Shown: positions 1-12,446 of the stretch, one piece after another
Position numbering within the stretch: position 1 is the stretch's first letter
How the letters are laid out: the number at the start of each line of letters is the position of its first letter
Assembly (NCBI GenBank): GCA_963969395.1
Contig: OZ017798.1
Location: 16,298,173-16,362,172 of the forward strand
DNA length: 64,000 bases
From: Pseudoscleropodium purum
Taxonomy: Eukaryota > Streptophyta > Bryopsida > Hypnales > Brachytheciaceae
Direction: 5' to 3'
Notes under the pieces: generated by a model
Told to the model about the DNA's origin: nothing
Database searches by the model: none
The model's input: only the letters and a program-made list of their open reading frames with translations
Made by a program: the position numbers and the translations under genes

Positions 1-1639
1 ATTTATAGGAGTACTTTCAGTTTTGGAAAAATAAGATATTGCTATGTGCAATGAGGATATATTACTTTGGACATAGTATTCATGAATCAATCAAAAGACC
101 ATACCTTTGAAAGACATTTAGTTTGTAGAGTTATGTAGAGCTATTAAAATGACAAAATTAGAATGTCATAGACGTATAGGAGAATTTTTGAAAAATAAAT
201 CCCCAAACTTTGAAATTAATGACTACAAGAGTTGAAATAGAATTGAAGTCAATTTAAGAAATGGTGGATTTTTTGTAAATCCAACATATTGGGTTGAATA
301 AACTAACAACATTTCAAGTAAAGCTAGTTATAGCCTATGAAAACCATCTTATTCAAACTAAAGTATTTTTTCATTCTTATAAAGGACTCAAATACCATTA
401 TTACATTTTCCAAAATATGTAACTATCACCCTAAACCATTTCCCTTTGCCATAGTGAACCTATTGTATGACTATCGTAGTAGAGATAAAAGTTGAAAGAA
501 TCAAATGACTAAAGAAAAAATAGAGGAGATTTTATATGATTGCAAATTATATCTTTGGAAGGCAAAGCAGATAGTTCATCAACATATTTGAACTTGGTCT
601 AATAGTAGTGTTAGCAAGCAAATCTAGTCCTTATTTTGTATCTACATTCCTTGTTTAGACCTTTGTTAACAACATTCTTAATACCAAATGTTAATATACT
701 TGGATAATACTTGTATCAAGTACGTAAATTCCAAATTTTCCAAATTGATAATATAATGGTAAGTATCAAGTTCAATTCCTGCATTTTCTTCTACCATGAA
801 ATATTTTGAGTTTATAAACCATAAGTCTATAACTGGATATGACAATATTTTAAGCTTCTTTTGAGCAATATGCAATTAAAATCTTCTACATGGTGAACAA
901 TATTTTATCAAAAAAATTATAAATACAATGCCCCACTCTCCATGTTGTTCTAAATTGCCCCTAATATTTCCACTTCTATTTTGTGGTTGATTATTTTTTC
1001 TATTTCTAACCTCCAAATAAGGAGTCTCTAAGTTCTACAACAAATTCAAATTTGAACATACTATGAAAAATAATACATTTTCCACTATGGCCAAAAATTT
1101 GCAATGATCTTTGCAATAAATGCTTAGGCTCTATTTGGAGTTGTGTCAAAGGTAGAAGTACCTAATTCAAGCTATCCCCCATGCCATATTATGCCATAAA
1201 GGTTTGTTGAAGATTGACCAATATAATCTTCTATTACCATGTTGAAAATTTTCCAAGAAAATTTCCAACTCTATTCGTGGTGCAACATAGTTGAAAAATA
1301 ATAAATGACTTTAGTAAATGACTTTGTGTCTTTCTAAAGGTGCTTTAATTCCAAGTAGCATTGATGATTGATTGCTTTAAATTTTTTTCAAGTTATGCCT
1401 TTAAAGTCTTACAAAAATAACAAAAAATCTTCAAAAGATTTTTTCTAATTTATGATTTATATTTTTCTACATGTAAAATATTCTTGAATTGTCATTTTGA
1501 CTCTATCAATGCACATCAACTTAATCAAAATGGATTTAATCTATAAAAGGCCACCAAGACACAAAGTGGCATTTATATGATTTCAATGAGAAAAAAAATA
1601 TGAAAAACTGCATTTTTTCATCCAATTTTATTTTTAGTG
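1..1639. other. AT-rich intergenic DNA
   Basis: No open frame of convincing length or composition is seen on either strand. The short frames present are AT-driven. No tRNA, inverted repeat or tandem array was recognised here. Confidence 0.5.
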
Positions 1640-2260
1640 TTCTTTGTATGTATTTGCAATGGATGTTGTCTAAAATTACCTCATTCAAGTATTATTGACT
1701 TCTCTACAAAAGAAGATGTTATAAACACAAATTACAAAGGATATTTTTTTGTTTACTTAGACAATTTGTACCTCCTTGCACTAAATCTAAATTGAACCAA
1801 AATAATGATCTTTTGAATTTGAGATCAAGAACTAAATGCAATGAACTAAGTCTGCTTTCTACTCCAATTTGAAATTTTTTAATTAAAAAAAACAACTATT
1901 AATAAATATTTAAATTTTAGACCTATAACCACAATATACTAATTTTTTAATTATAAAATGATGCAAAACATTGAAATACACTATGAGTTTTTCCACTAAA
2001 ATATATACCTAAAGTGAAAATTTTTAAGTTTTCAAATATATGTTGTATTTGACATTAATTTTCTTCACTCCTTGAAAAAATCATAGTAATTTCAAATTTC
2101 CACCCAAAAAATTGAAATTTTACAACTCATAGAAAACATGTGATTTCATCTTTGCAAAATGAAATAATATAATTTCCAATTATATTCAGTGGACAAAGCA
2201 TACAAAGGAAGGGATAATTCGGTTGTTCACATGGTCATAGGCTTTGTCCATTAAGAATTA
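1640..2260 (+). repeat. Dispersed repeat family R, copy 1
   Basis: This stretch is related by eye to 5516-6400, to 17450-18000 and to the reverse complement of 30475-30041 joined to 18235-18035. Shared landmarks in order are a 'cattattgacttctctaaagaag'-like block (split by mismatches), a Tyr/Asn-codon-like AT run, a 'gtgaaaattttt' block near 2014-2027 and a 'tcatagtaatttcaaattt' block near 2081-2099. It is non-coding and strongly decayed. It is useful because it preserves the uninterrupted version of the site into which the giant element at 18236-30032 inserted. Confidence 0.55.
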
Positions 2261-3328
2261 ATTGTTCTACCTAAAATCATTGGAGTTTGGATAATTGGAC
2301 ATGCAGACCCTTCCCAAATTGTGTCCGCATTTGGAGGTGGCTAGTTTAACCCCTAAATTTCTAAGGCTTTTTTTGAGCTTCTTGGAGTTTGCTCAAAACT
2401 AAACAAAAAACCTAAGTTTGGTTAGTTTTATCTATTTAAAAAAATTGTAATCTTATAAATTCAAATTAGATATGTAATGGATTACATAGGAAAAGAAAAC
2501 ACAACAATATTACTTATAGATTAAATCAAAGATTATAATGTTTGATAAGAGGTTTTTAAAATTATGAAAGTGATTTGAATTCTTCAATCCACTTTTTACA
2601 TGTCAAATCTAAAATTGAGGTTATAAAAAAATATATGAGGCTAAAAATACATAACATGCATAACCATAATCAATTTACAACTTTTCAAAATCTATTTTAG
2701 AATTTTTTAAATGATTTTTTTATGTGAATTTATCTCAAGATCTAGGGTATATGAGGTTCATCTCCATGAGCCTCTTACACTAAAAAATTGAGATTTGCAA
2801 TGAACATTCTAGCACAAAATCTTCAATAGAAAAATCATTAATAATTTTTTCTTAAATTTGATTTTTGATATGTCAAATAGACTCAATTAACCCCTAAAGT
2901 CTCAAAGTTCCTTCAAGGGACAAAATGGATTTTAGATAGGCTTGTGCAACCTCAATTCTTCATGAGATTAAAAATTTCTTTTTCTTGAGAGAGGAAAAGA
3001 TATTAGCTTTGTACTAATTTTTATTTTCAAATAATGCTTGGGAGTAAAAGTCATGCCACAATGAACTCAAAATGGGTGAGATTAGACAACAAAATAAATC
3101 TACAAAAAATTGAAATTAATTTAAAAAAAATTTCTATATAGATTATATTTTATTCTACATGTAAAACTTTGATTTATTCCATTTGGATTAGCAATGTGAA
3201 AATTATACAGCTTCTTGTTTGTGGGCAATCATAGAGAATTTTTGAGAGAATAAAGTATTCGATTAGTTTTTTAAATCAATTTTGAAAAATTTCAAAAAAA
3301 TAAAATTTCACAACAATGTAATGTATGT
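2261..3328. other. AT-rich intergenic DNA
   Basis: Nothing beyond AT-rich sequence is recognised. No gene-like frame is present. Confidence 0.5.
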
Positions 3329-3576
3329 ATGGGCAATTTTATTAAAATGGCGGTCTTTTGTTGAAATGGCATTCCATTAAAATGACATTCTATTGAAATG
3401 GCATTCTAATGGTGGGCCCCATTGCACAACTACTCTTCAAAACTTGCATACAATACTAGAAAACCACTTGTACAAAGGGCATTCGGAATACTACCATTGT
3501 ACAAATGGCAATTTGGAATCTATTGCCAGTGTACAAATGACATCCAGAATACTACCATTTTAATGAAATTGCCTAT
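3329..3576. mobile_element. MITE, family M1, copy 1
   Basis: About 248 bp bounded by imperfect terminal inverted repeats: ATGGGCAATTTTATTAAAAT at the left and the complement of ATAGGCAATTTCATTAAAAT at the right. The interior repeats the words 'aatactaccatt' and 'gaaatggcatt' several times. The same termini bound 62870-63167, and a related decayed copy lies at about 34120-34290. Flanking TA dinucleotides suggest a TA-type target site, but the duplication is not clean. There is no coding capacity, so the element would have needed a transposase in trans. Confidence 0.65.
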
Positions 3577-4180
3577 ATGTTTTCTAAAACAACTTCACCA
3601 TTAGAATTAGTATATTTTGATTTCATCTTAGAGTTGTTGGCAATTTATTTTTTCCTTCAATCTTGTATTGTCTAATTTCTATTTAACGATTTTATAAAGA
3701 ATGAAAACCAAGTATTGTTTTTTATCTTCTTATATTATTGCAACAAAATATAGCACACTAGTCTTCTATCCATACATTAAGTTAGGATGTTTTGTTTTGT
3801 TTTGTTTGTTATGGTAAGATCTCGTTGACCATGTGTCCCCCGTTTGTGTTATTGGTAATGTCGGAAAGCTCTCAATCTATGATGAAGGTTGCATAGCCTT
3901 TGTTTTGCGGGGTTTGGACCTACGTGATGAAAGTTATTGAATTTTGAAGTTATTATAAATGAAAAAATGAAAAAAATACTTTTACTTCTATTTTGACTAC
4001 AACAACGCACATAGCATGGAGCACACTAATAAACATTAAATTAGGTTGTTTGTCTTATTTGTTGTGGTAAGATCTCCGGAATTGTATGTCTTTTGGTCGT
4101 GTTCATAGTACCGTTAGAAAGCTCTTTGCAAGGAACCAAGGAGGGGTTCACAAACTTTGTTTCATGAATTTTGGACATAC
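3577..4180. other. AT-rich intergenic DNA
   Basis: No gene seen. Two similar 'taagttaggatgttttgt...ttgttatggtaagatctc' and 'ttaggttgttt...ttgtggtaagatctcc' blocks near 3778-3820 and 4040-4080 indicate a local direct duplication of roughly 260 bp. Confidence 0.45.
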
Positions 4181-4607
4181 AATATGAAAGTCATGAATCA
4201 TTTGAGTTATTTATGACAAAAACCGGGCCAATGGCAAAGGACATCCCAGTAATTTTGAAGTTTAGCAATTACCCAAATATCGATCCTTGGGCGTGCATTT
4301 CATTTCGGGGTTCGTCCGAAAACCCCGAACTGCAGGCATGCACGCCGTTCCCCAGATTCTGGTGGAAAGAATCTTAGGGGATCAAATGTGTTCCCAAATA
4401 AAAATCTTGTGATCCCAACTCCCGGTCTCTGGAGTCTGGAGCAGTACTGTACCGTAGCTTCAGCAACTCTATCTCTTTTCCGAGAGTTACGTTGCCCTTT
4501 GGAGGATCGGAATCTAATGGGTTACAGAATTCTGACTTTCTTTCAGGCAGGCAGATCCTGTCTTTCAAGAATATCCTCCGCCGTACTCCATCCTCCTGTA
4601 ATAAAAG

Positions 4608-5450
4608 AAAGCCGATTCTCCAGGCGACATTTATGAGCAGACGGGACACTGTTTGCATGTTGGAAAAGTTGATTGGAGTACAATTCTCCATTTGCCGTCG
4701 AGCACCGGCGTTCTAATGTGGAGGAGGACCTGAATTGGGGGCTTTCGTTTGTGGAGTGCAAGGAACTGACACCGCTTCACTGAGCCATTATCATCATACT
4801 GCTCATTCCAGGGAGTTTGCAAACAATGGAGCGGAATATCCCAAGCTAGAAGGACGCCGCAGACACTCGGGTCCGGTGTATACCAAGACCAGAACATGGA
4901 CCACCAAACCCTGTAAACGAAAGACGACTCTAGCTCCAGGCGACATTCATGAGCAGCTAGACAGACGGAACTAAAGCTGTTTGCGTGTTGGAAAAGTTGA
5001 TCGGAGTACGTACTCGATCGATTGTCGTCGAGCACCGGCGTTTCAATTACGAAGGCCGGAGGATCTGAATTGGGGTGCTTTAGTTTGTGGAGGGCAAGGA
5101 ACTGTCACCGCTTCACTGAGTCATTATCGTACTGCTCATTCCAGGGACTTTGCAAACAATGAAGCGGAACATCCCAAGAAAGGACGCCGCAGGCACTAAG
5201 GGACCGGCTTACGTCTAACACTGTTTGCATGTTGGAAACATTGATTGGAATGCTTGATCGATTGCCGTCGAGCACCGGTGTTTCAATTGCGGATCGGAGG
5301 ACCTGAATTGGGTGCTTTAGTTTGTGGAGTGCAAGGGACTGACGCCGCTTCACTGAGCCATGATCATCGTACTGCTCATTCCAGGCTAGAGAGTTTGCAA
5401 AAATGGAAGCGGACATCACAAGGACGCCGCAGAGGCGGCAGACACTAACT
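4608..5450. repeat. Three-copy GC-rich tandem repeat (units of about 240-330 bp)
   Basis: Three related units follow each other. Each contains in order an 'actgtttgcatgttgga' block (about 4647, 4976, 5219), 'gccgtcgagcaccgg', 'ggacctgaattgggtgctt', 'cttcactgagccat', 'actgctcattccag', 'gtttgcaaacaatg' and 'ggacgccgcag'. The units differ by many substitutions and small indels that do not preserve any common frame, so they are probably not protein-coding. The block stands out by GC content from the AT-rich DNA on both sides (an island at about 4200-5500). The first unit is preceded by an 'aggcgacatttatgagcag' block that recurs before the second unit (4939), which fixes the repeat register. Confidence 0.75.
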
Positions 5451-5515
5451 AAGCGTTCGATGGATGACTTCGCCTCACACTCTGTACTGTAGGATGGAAA
5501 AAAAGAAGATTTTCC

Positions 5516-6400
5516 ATCCAATATTTTTTTGGAAGTTGCTTGAGTACATTTTCAATGAGTAGTATTGTAAATTCTTTTATTATAGTATCATTGATTTTTC
5601 TAAAGAAGAGAGGTCGTTGATCCAAAGGTCAACCTTGTATGGAGTGTATTTTGGTCATTTCTTGCTATTTTTCTCATGATGTAAATTTTACTATAGCCAT
5701 AAAAATGATGTTTTTTGGAATTTCAGTTCAACAAACTTTTGAAATGAATCTAATCAAGTGAAGTTTCTACTCCAATTGGAAATTAATTTTGAAAACACTC
5801 ATAAACTTCAATACTTTATAGCAATATGAATGTTGGGCCTCTAACCATGGTTTGTTAATTTTGTTAATTTTTAAAGCAATACGGTAACTTTGGTTTATAC
5901 CATGATGTCATAGAATATAATGTACATCTATGGTGAATTTTTTGGATTTTTCGAGTATATTTACTATTTTATATGAAATGTATTCATTTTTTTTCTTAAA
6001 AATTTCATAGTAATTTCAAATTTCTCCAAAAAATTTGAAAATTTTATAACTTGTAGAAGATAGATGATTTTATCTCTGAAAAATACATATATAATTATTC
6101 ATTTGTATCCATTTGCAAAATGACAACAAACAAAGTGGCGGATAGTAAGGCTTGAAATTAGCAATTATGGGCTTGGCCTTTTAAAGGTAACCCTTCAATG
6201 ATGAGTTGATCACCATGGAAATCATCTTTTAATTCTTTTTTGGTACTCAATGAATTTTGTCCTTAAAAATTCAAGAACACTCATTGGAAGTCAAACTCCT
6301 ATGCAAGACTTCTTCTTTTCATACAAAATTCAAAGGATATACATCTACACTTTTGCCTTACATTAAAAAATTCTTTTTCATCTATTGGATATTTAGTGCC
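5516..6400 (+). repeat. Dispersed repeat family R, copy 2
   Basis: The best preserved copy of the family found at 1640-2260, 17450-18000, 61400-61630 and (interrupted) 18035-18227 plus 30041-30475. Landmarks are 'tcattgatttttctaaagaag' near 5589-5609, 'accatggtttgttaat' near 5845, 'ctatggtgaatttttt' near 5928, 'tagtaatttcaaatttctcc' near 6010 and 'atgacaacaaacaaagtgg' near 6120. The 3' part (6190-6400) is also related to 61400-61630. No coding capacity is seen. The type of element is unknown. Confidence 0.6.
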
Positions 6401-8565
6401 AATAGCAATGTTATAAGGTAACTTTAAAAGGACAAGACCTATGAATAAGATACTATACAAAAAATGATCTAATTTATGAACCAATACATAGTTGAATTTC
6501 TTAATTCTATAGTAATCTTGAAATTCATCCATAGGTCATTTTTTGGCTTCATAATCCTTCTAAAGTTTAACTCTAGTACAGGGTAATTGCAAAAATGTCT
6601 TGTCAATTTTGTTTCACTTAGTTGGTAGTTTTTAACCTTTTTTGGAGGGGGAATACTACAAAATAAGGAAAATATCTTCTTTCAATATTGAAAATATGGT
6701 CAATGCATAGACCTATAAGAAGGTACTCTTTGAATGAAAAGCACAAAAAAATTCTCTACATAGGAGAATAAGAAAAAAGCAATATTGCAAAGAAATAGAT
6801 ACTTTGAATTTGTAATTTGTAAGAAAAAGTAAAAATAATTTACAAAGAAATGAAAATTTGGCCATTTGGAAGAACTTTCAAGTGAAGAGATTTCCCCCAA
6901 AAAATGATCTCAAAACCATCTTCAATGTTTAAAACTGTGTGTATACAAGGGAGTCTTGTTTACATAAATGTGGAGGATGTAAAATAAGATATTTTTAGAT
7001 GCCCCATAATCAGAACATGTCTACCTATTGTGGGAATAAACCACCCAAATTTCAGCTCTAGATCATTAATTTTGGACACTCGATAGGACTAAAAAATCCT
7101 AAAACTAAAAAGTGATAAGTTATTTAAAATAATTTTTAAATATAAAATGATTTTTAAATATAAAATGATTTTTAAATATAAAATGATTTTTAAATATTTT
7201 TCAAAAAATATGGATATGATTACTCTAAAGACATGGCTCGTATGAATTTTCAAATGAATTAATACATATGATGCATCCTTTTTATGTATCTAGCAAAACA
7301 TTACATCTTCCTAATCCAAGGAGGACCAACATTATTTACATAATGTTATATATAAATTCTTGCTCAACTCTCTATTGTTGTAGTTCTCTCTATTTAAAAG
7401 CTAGCCACAGTTATGTGGTGTAAGATGGTTTATATTAGCATAGAAGTTTCAATTGGATGACTCCAACCAAATCCTTGCCAATTCCACTAAAATGTTATAT
7501 TTTAATGTATATATGAGGTGCAGAAGATTACAGGCTACAAAGGGAAAAATGAGATTGGTAGGTAGATAGAACTAAAGAAAAATAAAATGAAAGATTGGTA
7601 GCAATAAACTTGAGAAGAATTTAGTCACATGCAATCCTAAAAAACAGAATATTAATTTACCTTTTCTTTCAAATTATCTTTCAAACCTAAAGAAATATTC
7701 TTTGAAAGTGATGAAAAAGTGCAAAAGTAAAATTTCAAGAAAATAAATGTTTTTATATTGAACTTCTAGAAAATAAAAAAAAATAAAAAAATAATGCTTT
7801 TAAGTTTTAAGTGAGTAATTAAGTCTTGAGAAAAAATAATTCAATGATTTCCATGTGTTGATTTAAAGAAAGCTTATTTTAATATATGTCAACAAGATGT
7901 AATATTCTATTTTAGGTAATAGATGATCTCATATTCTAATTTTAAGCTTCAAATTTGTCCTTTGGGGACCAAAATAAAACAAATTTTTTTTTAATTGTAA
8001 CGTGATATTCAATTAGGTGATATTTAAAAAATTGATATTTATTTTAGATAAATAATTAAAAAAAACTCCACAGTATAAAATATTCTTGTGTTCTAGTGTA
8101 TTTTTATCACAAATCTGAAATCTTTGGAAGGCATAATGTAAAAGTCATGGCTAAAAATATACTAGCTTGCAATGAGTGATAAGAAAATAGTATAAGAAGA
8201 ATCCTTGCAATTGCCATGGAGATTAAAAAATATGAACCAAGAACTATGTTCATTGGGAAACGTGGTGTTTTTTTTACCTAAAAACATGAAACCAAAGTGC
8301 TAACTATTTTCTTTCCTTTTGCTCAAATTATCTTTTATTGCATGGGCTCAAATGACACCTTGAATATCTTTAGTGTAGTTGAATACTATTATGTTTCACA
8401 TACAATATACAAACAATACATCCTTCTATGAAAAGAATCCTATACCATGTTAAAAACTGAACCAAGAACTATGGCTATGGGAAAAAAGAGATGCAACCTT
8501 ACTTCATAAAATAAATAAAAATGGTTACAACTAGTCAATAGTCCTCTGAATGTTAGAAAGATAAA
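6401..8565. other. AT-rich DNA with decayed repeat fragments
   Basis: No gene-like frame. Positions 6900-7200 resemble the inner right arm of the long-TIR element at 43190-44254 (shared order: 'caatgttta', 'aagggag', 'ttt.cacaaat.tggagg.tgtaaaataa', 'atcattaattt'). At 7131-7196 an 18-bp unit (atttttaaatataaaatg) is repeated about 3.5 times in tandem. Confidence 0.5.
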
Positions 8566-8569
8566 AATG

Positions 8570-9800
8570 TCTCCCTAGATGCTTGGGAGAGACTTTCAAT
8601 TAAATCAAGGATTGGGGTTGGCTGAAGACTCATCAATAAGACAATTTTGTTGTCTTCTTTTCAAGGATGCAAAAGGCTCTCCCCCTCATTGGTAAACAAT
8701 TTCATCTACGCTTTCAAGCAAAACGGTTGACATGTTTAAAACGGCAAGCGGTTGAGATCCCGGACGAACCAAGACGGAGATAAATGACGGACGACAATCC
8801 ATGCAGACAAGATTCAACGGACAAGATCGACAAGAATCGAACGGACGAGATTCACCTTATCGTGAGAAGACTAGATCCTTTTGTAAGGTACTACCGAAGA
8901 GTCGCATTGGCCACATGACTAACCTCAGCTCCGCAAAGATTCCGCTCTCACTGTCGAATATTTTCCAGTCTTTATTACTTACGGCTGATTCCTTCGCCTT
9001 TTCCATGAATCGAACCTGGTCGTAGCCATTTTTTATACATTACCCCCGAGCAATTTCCATTAAGTTTTGGAATTTGGACTCACTTGCATTCTCTGGAATC
9101 TCCTTTCCCCAAGGAAAAATGTTGACATACATCTCCATGAAAAGTTGCAGACTCTAGAAAAATCTATAGCGCTGTCACAAATCTGCCTATCACAACATCG
9201 ATCGTCTCCTGAGGTCCTAATTGTAGTTGCAAGGCTTCTGGTTCAGTTGAAGTGGGAACGGAATCTTTGTAGAGGAATACTGATTCCCGTGCGCGCCTGC
9301 ACATTTGGACCGGACCTGACTGAACAGTAAATTACAAGCACCCAGTGGTTCCGGTCTTCCGGGATGCTGGAGTGATGAATCCCATGCCGATGAACCACTG
9401 TAGAGTCGCCCTTGCGCATATGCCTTCGGAAACGGATCCATTGAAGATGCGAAACCCTAAATAAATGGAATAAATGGGCGATCGATCGATCATCTGCACA
9501 TGTCGATGCGAAAAGGAACCCCGGAGGAAACGGCGAATTGTGGCGAGCAGCTGGTGTGATTTGGCGGGTCACGGGTGGCGATGATGAGAGGAAAGCCAGG
9601 TCGTGACGTCGGAGGCCACGTGAATGGCCCGATTTGGAATCACTGTGTACCGCGATGGTGTTAAAATCAGTTTATTCAATTTTAAAATTTTGTTAGACAG
9701 AAAGGAGAATCATGATGATGGTTTGAATAGTGAGGCCATTTGGCTCCACCTGTAGAAATACGTAATGTGGAAGATGCAATTTGTCTCGTAGCCAGAAACA
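8570..9800 (+). repeat. Segmental duplication D, copy 1
   Basis: A GC-richer block whose order of conserved sub-blocks is repeated in the same orientation at about 36895-39385: 'caaggattggggttgg...aataagacaattttgtt' (8611-8656), a 'tgacggac...aacggacaagat' block (8784-8830), a 'ttgacatacatctccatgaaaagt' block (near 9122), a 'gactgaacagtaaa...cccagtggttcc' block (9317-9351), a 'gatcgatc..ctgcacatgtcgatgc' block (9482-9510), a 'gaattgtggcg.gcagctggtgtgatttgg' block (9534-9562), a 'gaggccacgtgaa' G-box block (9610) and 'gctccacctg.agaaa' (9742). No frame is conserved between copies, so I do not call a gene. It may be a promoter or gene fragment moved by a TIR element. Confidence 0.7.
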
Positions 9801-10880
9801 GGACCTCTGAAGCTTGAATGTCTCGTTTACGTGTCGCTGCAACCGACCTGTGCCAGCATCTTCCACTCTTGCTGGACGGAAAGAGCTCCTCCAATCGCAC
9901 TTTGGAGGTCCTTCGAGCATCACCACGCATTAGGGGAATGGGTGGACTTTGGCAAACTGTATAGGAAGGAAAATTTATAATGAATGATTGATTCGATCTT
10001 TAGATTCTCTTCAAGAAGCAACTCTTCGAAGCATTACTTTGGTGTCCATGAGTAGAAAACTAGCATGAGTTGCACGGATAGAGTAAACAAGTAATCCACC
10101 TTCTAACAAGTAATCTATTTCTTTTTGACATGAAAAGTTTTGTTCGCATTAGGGCAGATGCATCGTAGAGCACTAGCAACATTAGAAGCATCTAAAAATA
10201 GTTTCCTAATATATATTGAATTTTTTTTTTTTGTAAACTCTTCTTGTAAAGCTAGTGAAAACATGGTTTATATAGACTAGGGAAAAATCTACTCAGAGAT
10301 CCACTAGATGTCCCTACATGATCAACTAGACCTATTGTCGATCATCTCAAGGCGGCTATCCTAGACACTCCTTATTTTCCCTAAAGAATACTCCAAATTT
10401 CCCTAGTATGCATTTTTTGGACATTGTATGAACAAAATATGAATTCTTACTGTGTTAATTGCACGCGCAATCCAAAAATGACATTTGCCACTCTATACTC
10501 AATTGATGCACATTTCATGCAAGGATCAAAATGGGTAATCCAATATTAACAGTAATAACGACACAAATATATAGCTGCCGATTTTGAACTCACCGCTTAT
10601 CAAACATTGTTTCCAAAACTTCAGAAAGTTTAAGTCAATCCTCTCGATTGGTTGAAGAGAGGTTGGACTCCGGTGGGGTACTCGACAGTACAACTGAGAT
10701 TGTTTTTGACCCTTAGCGAAATCAACAGACAGAAAACTTTCTCCGAAAGCAAGTCGCCAAAAGACGAAATACGAAGAAACTCGGAAGTGTTCAAAATCAG
10801 GCCAAAAGTAGCCGCTTCCACATCTACACACACAACATTGTATAACCAAGCAATCGGGTCCTCTGCATGCTGCTGGGAAG
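9801..10880. other. Intergenic DNA, partly GC-richer
   Basis: 9800-9960 and 10600-10880 are somewhat GC-richer, with short open frames of unremarkable composition on both strands. None is recognised or convincingly coding. The rest is AT-rich. Confidence 0.4.
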
Positions 10881-11040
10881 GTATATTTGTGGCTTTGCTA
10901 GATGCCTGGGAGGGACTTAGGAGTTAATTCAACCTGGATTGGGGAGAATTGGGGTTGAGTGAATAACCATCAATCAATAAGACAATTTTGTTCATCCGAA
11001 GGGGTGCAAAAGGGACCCTACCTCATTGGTGAACAATGTT
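10881..11040 (+). repeat. Third copy of the duplication D terminal segment
   Basis: This stretch repeats the start of duplication D (compare 8575-8700 and 36895-36970): 'tttgctagatgcctgggagggactt', then 'ggattggg', 'caataagacaattttgtt', 'gcaaaagggaccctacctcattgg'. It also occurs in reverse orientation at about 38830-39200, next to copy 2. The segment therefore behaves like a mobile terminal repeat rather than unique host DNA. Confidence 0.6.
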
Positions 11041-11474
11041 ATCAATGTAGGTGATGAAAGGAGATGAAAGGAATTATAGATGCATAATCCCCAAGTAAAA
11101 AAGACAAAATATATTCAATAGAAAGAAGATTGAAGACATTGTATACCACAATTTTGCACATTATAAATATGTTTTGAAAGTTACTTTATTAGCTTCTAAA
11201 GTGACTTTTGATATTTTGTTTGACCACATAGGGTTTATATATACTTTCCTATCAAGGAGTGAAAGATATGACTCCCACTAATTTCTATTTCCAATACCAA
11301 CCTTCCATTGTAGCTATGGCTCTTTTATCCTCATCAATGTATTCCTGCCTTTAATGTCAAATCCTTCATTGTAGTATAGACTATTTGATCTCTATTAAGC
11401 ATTCCCACCTAAAATGGGGCACTCCCCCAAATTGCACCCTATCTAAACCGCCATCATTGTTTTGTGTACATCTC

Positions 11475-11831
11475 CAAAATCAATACATACCTATGTGGAA
11501 GAAATGATTTTAGAACATCTACCAGAAAAACTTGGACCTTTTATAACTTTTGCATACAATATCCAAAATCAATATGTACTTATGTGGAAGAAATGATTTT
11601 AGAACATCTACCAAAAAAACTTGGACCTTTTATAACTTTTGCATACAATATCCAAAATCAATATGTACTTATGTGGAAGAAATGATTTTAGAACATCTAC
11701 CAAAAAAACTTGGATCTTTTATAACTTTTGCATACAATATCCAAAATCAATATGTACTTATGTGGAAGAAATGATTTTAGAACATCTACCAAAAAAACTT
11801 GGACCTTTTATAACTTTTGCATACAGTATCC
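11475..11831. repeat. Tandem array, 89-bp unit, four copies
   Basis: Units starting 'aaaatcaatatgtac' recur at 11475 (variant), 11564, 11653 and 11742 with a constant 89-bp step and very few differences. Because 89 is not a multiple of 3, each unit shifts the frame, so the similar short frames read through the array are artefacts. The high identity points to recent amplification. Confidence 0.9.
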
Positions 11832-12002
11832 AAATGTTGCGATCTTTGGTTTGTCAGAACCTTCTTTCATTTGCCAAGAAGCAAATATGAAAATTTGAAC
11901 ATTTTAATATTAGTAACTAGCCACAACAATTTTTGGGGTGCCCACTTTAAACCTCCCTCTAACATATCTAGCAAAGCATAATACCTTCCTAGGGAGGGGG
12001 AG

Positions 12003-12088
12003 CCTAATTGTCATAATGGACAGCATATTACTGTTCACGGACCGATTCGTCCGTGAACAGTAATATGCTGTCCATTATGACAACTAGG
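12003..12088. mobile_element. Minimal foldback element, family F, copy 1
   Basis: Two 40-nt arms (12003-12042 and 12049-12088) are reverse complements with one mismatch, separated by a 6-nt loop (cgattc). The outer word is CCTARTTGTCATAATGGACA. The same arm sequence begins the larger foldback at 37177-37447, and a related one (GGTTGTCATACTGGACAAGT) bounds 36159-36307. This copy consists of little more than two terminal repeats placed head to head, as expected of an extreme internal-deletion derivative. No gene is present. A transcript through it would form a near-perfect hairpin. Confidence 0.85.
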
Positions 12089-12182
12089 AGGGGGAGAGGA
12101 ATGGAGGACCATTGCTAATAAACATTTAACCTTGTAACACCACCACGAACACTAAGTGTCCTATAGATGATAGACAATTTTC

Positions 12183-12446
12183 ATGTATAAGACAAAAGTG
12201 CACCTATTCATCCTCAAAGTTTTGTTGTGAAAAGGGAACATCTTCTACAATAGTTCGACTTCCAATGAATATTTTTCCATTTTTTTAAACAATTGATTCC
12301 CATTGTATTAGAAAATGTATAAGACAGAAGTGCACCTATTCATCCTCAAAGTTTTGTTGTGAAAAGGGAACATCTTCTACAATAGTTTGATTTCCAATGA
12401 ATATTTTTCCATTTTTTTAAGCGATTGATTCCCACGGTATTAGAAA
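12183..12446. repeat. Tandem duplication, 132-bp unit, two copies
   Basis: Positions 12183-12314 and 12315-12446 are near-identical (starting 'atgtataagaca'), with scattered substitutions that are mostly transitions. Non-coding. Confidence 0.9.

Noticed and set aside
11464..11890. Three similar 73-83-codon frames
   Set aside because: They are successive reads of the 89-bp tandem unit, which shifts frame each time.
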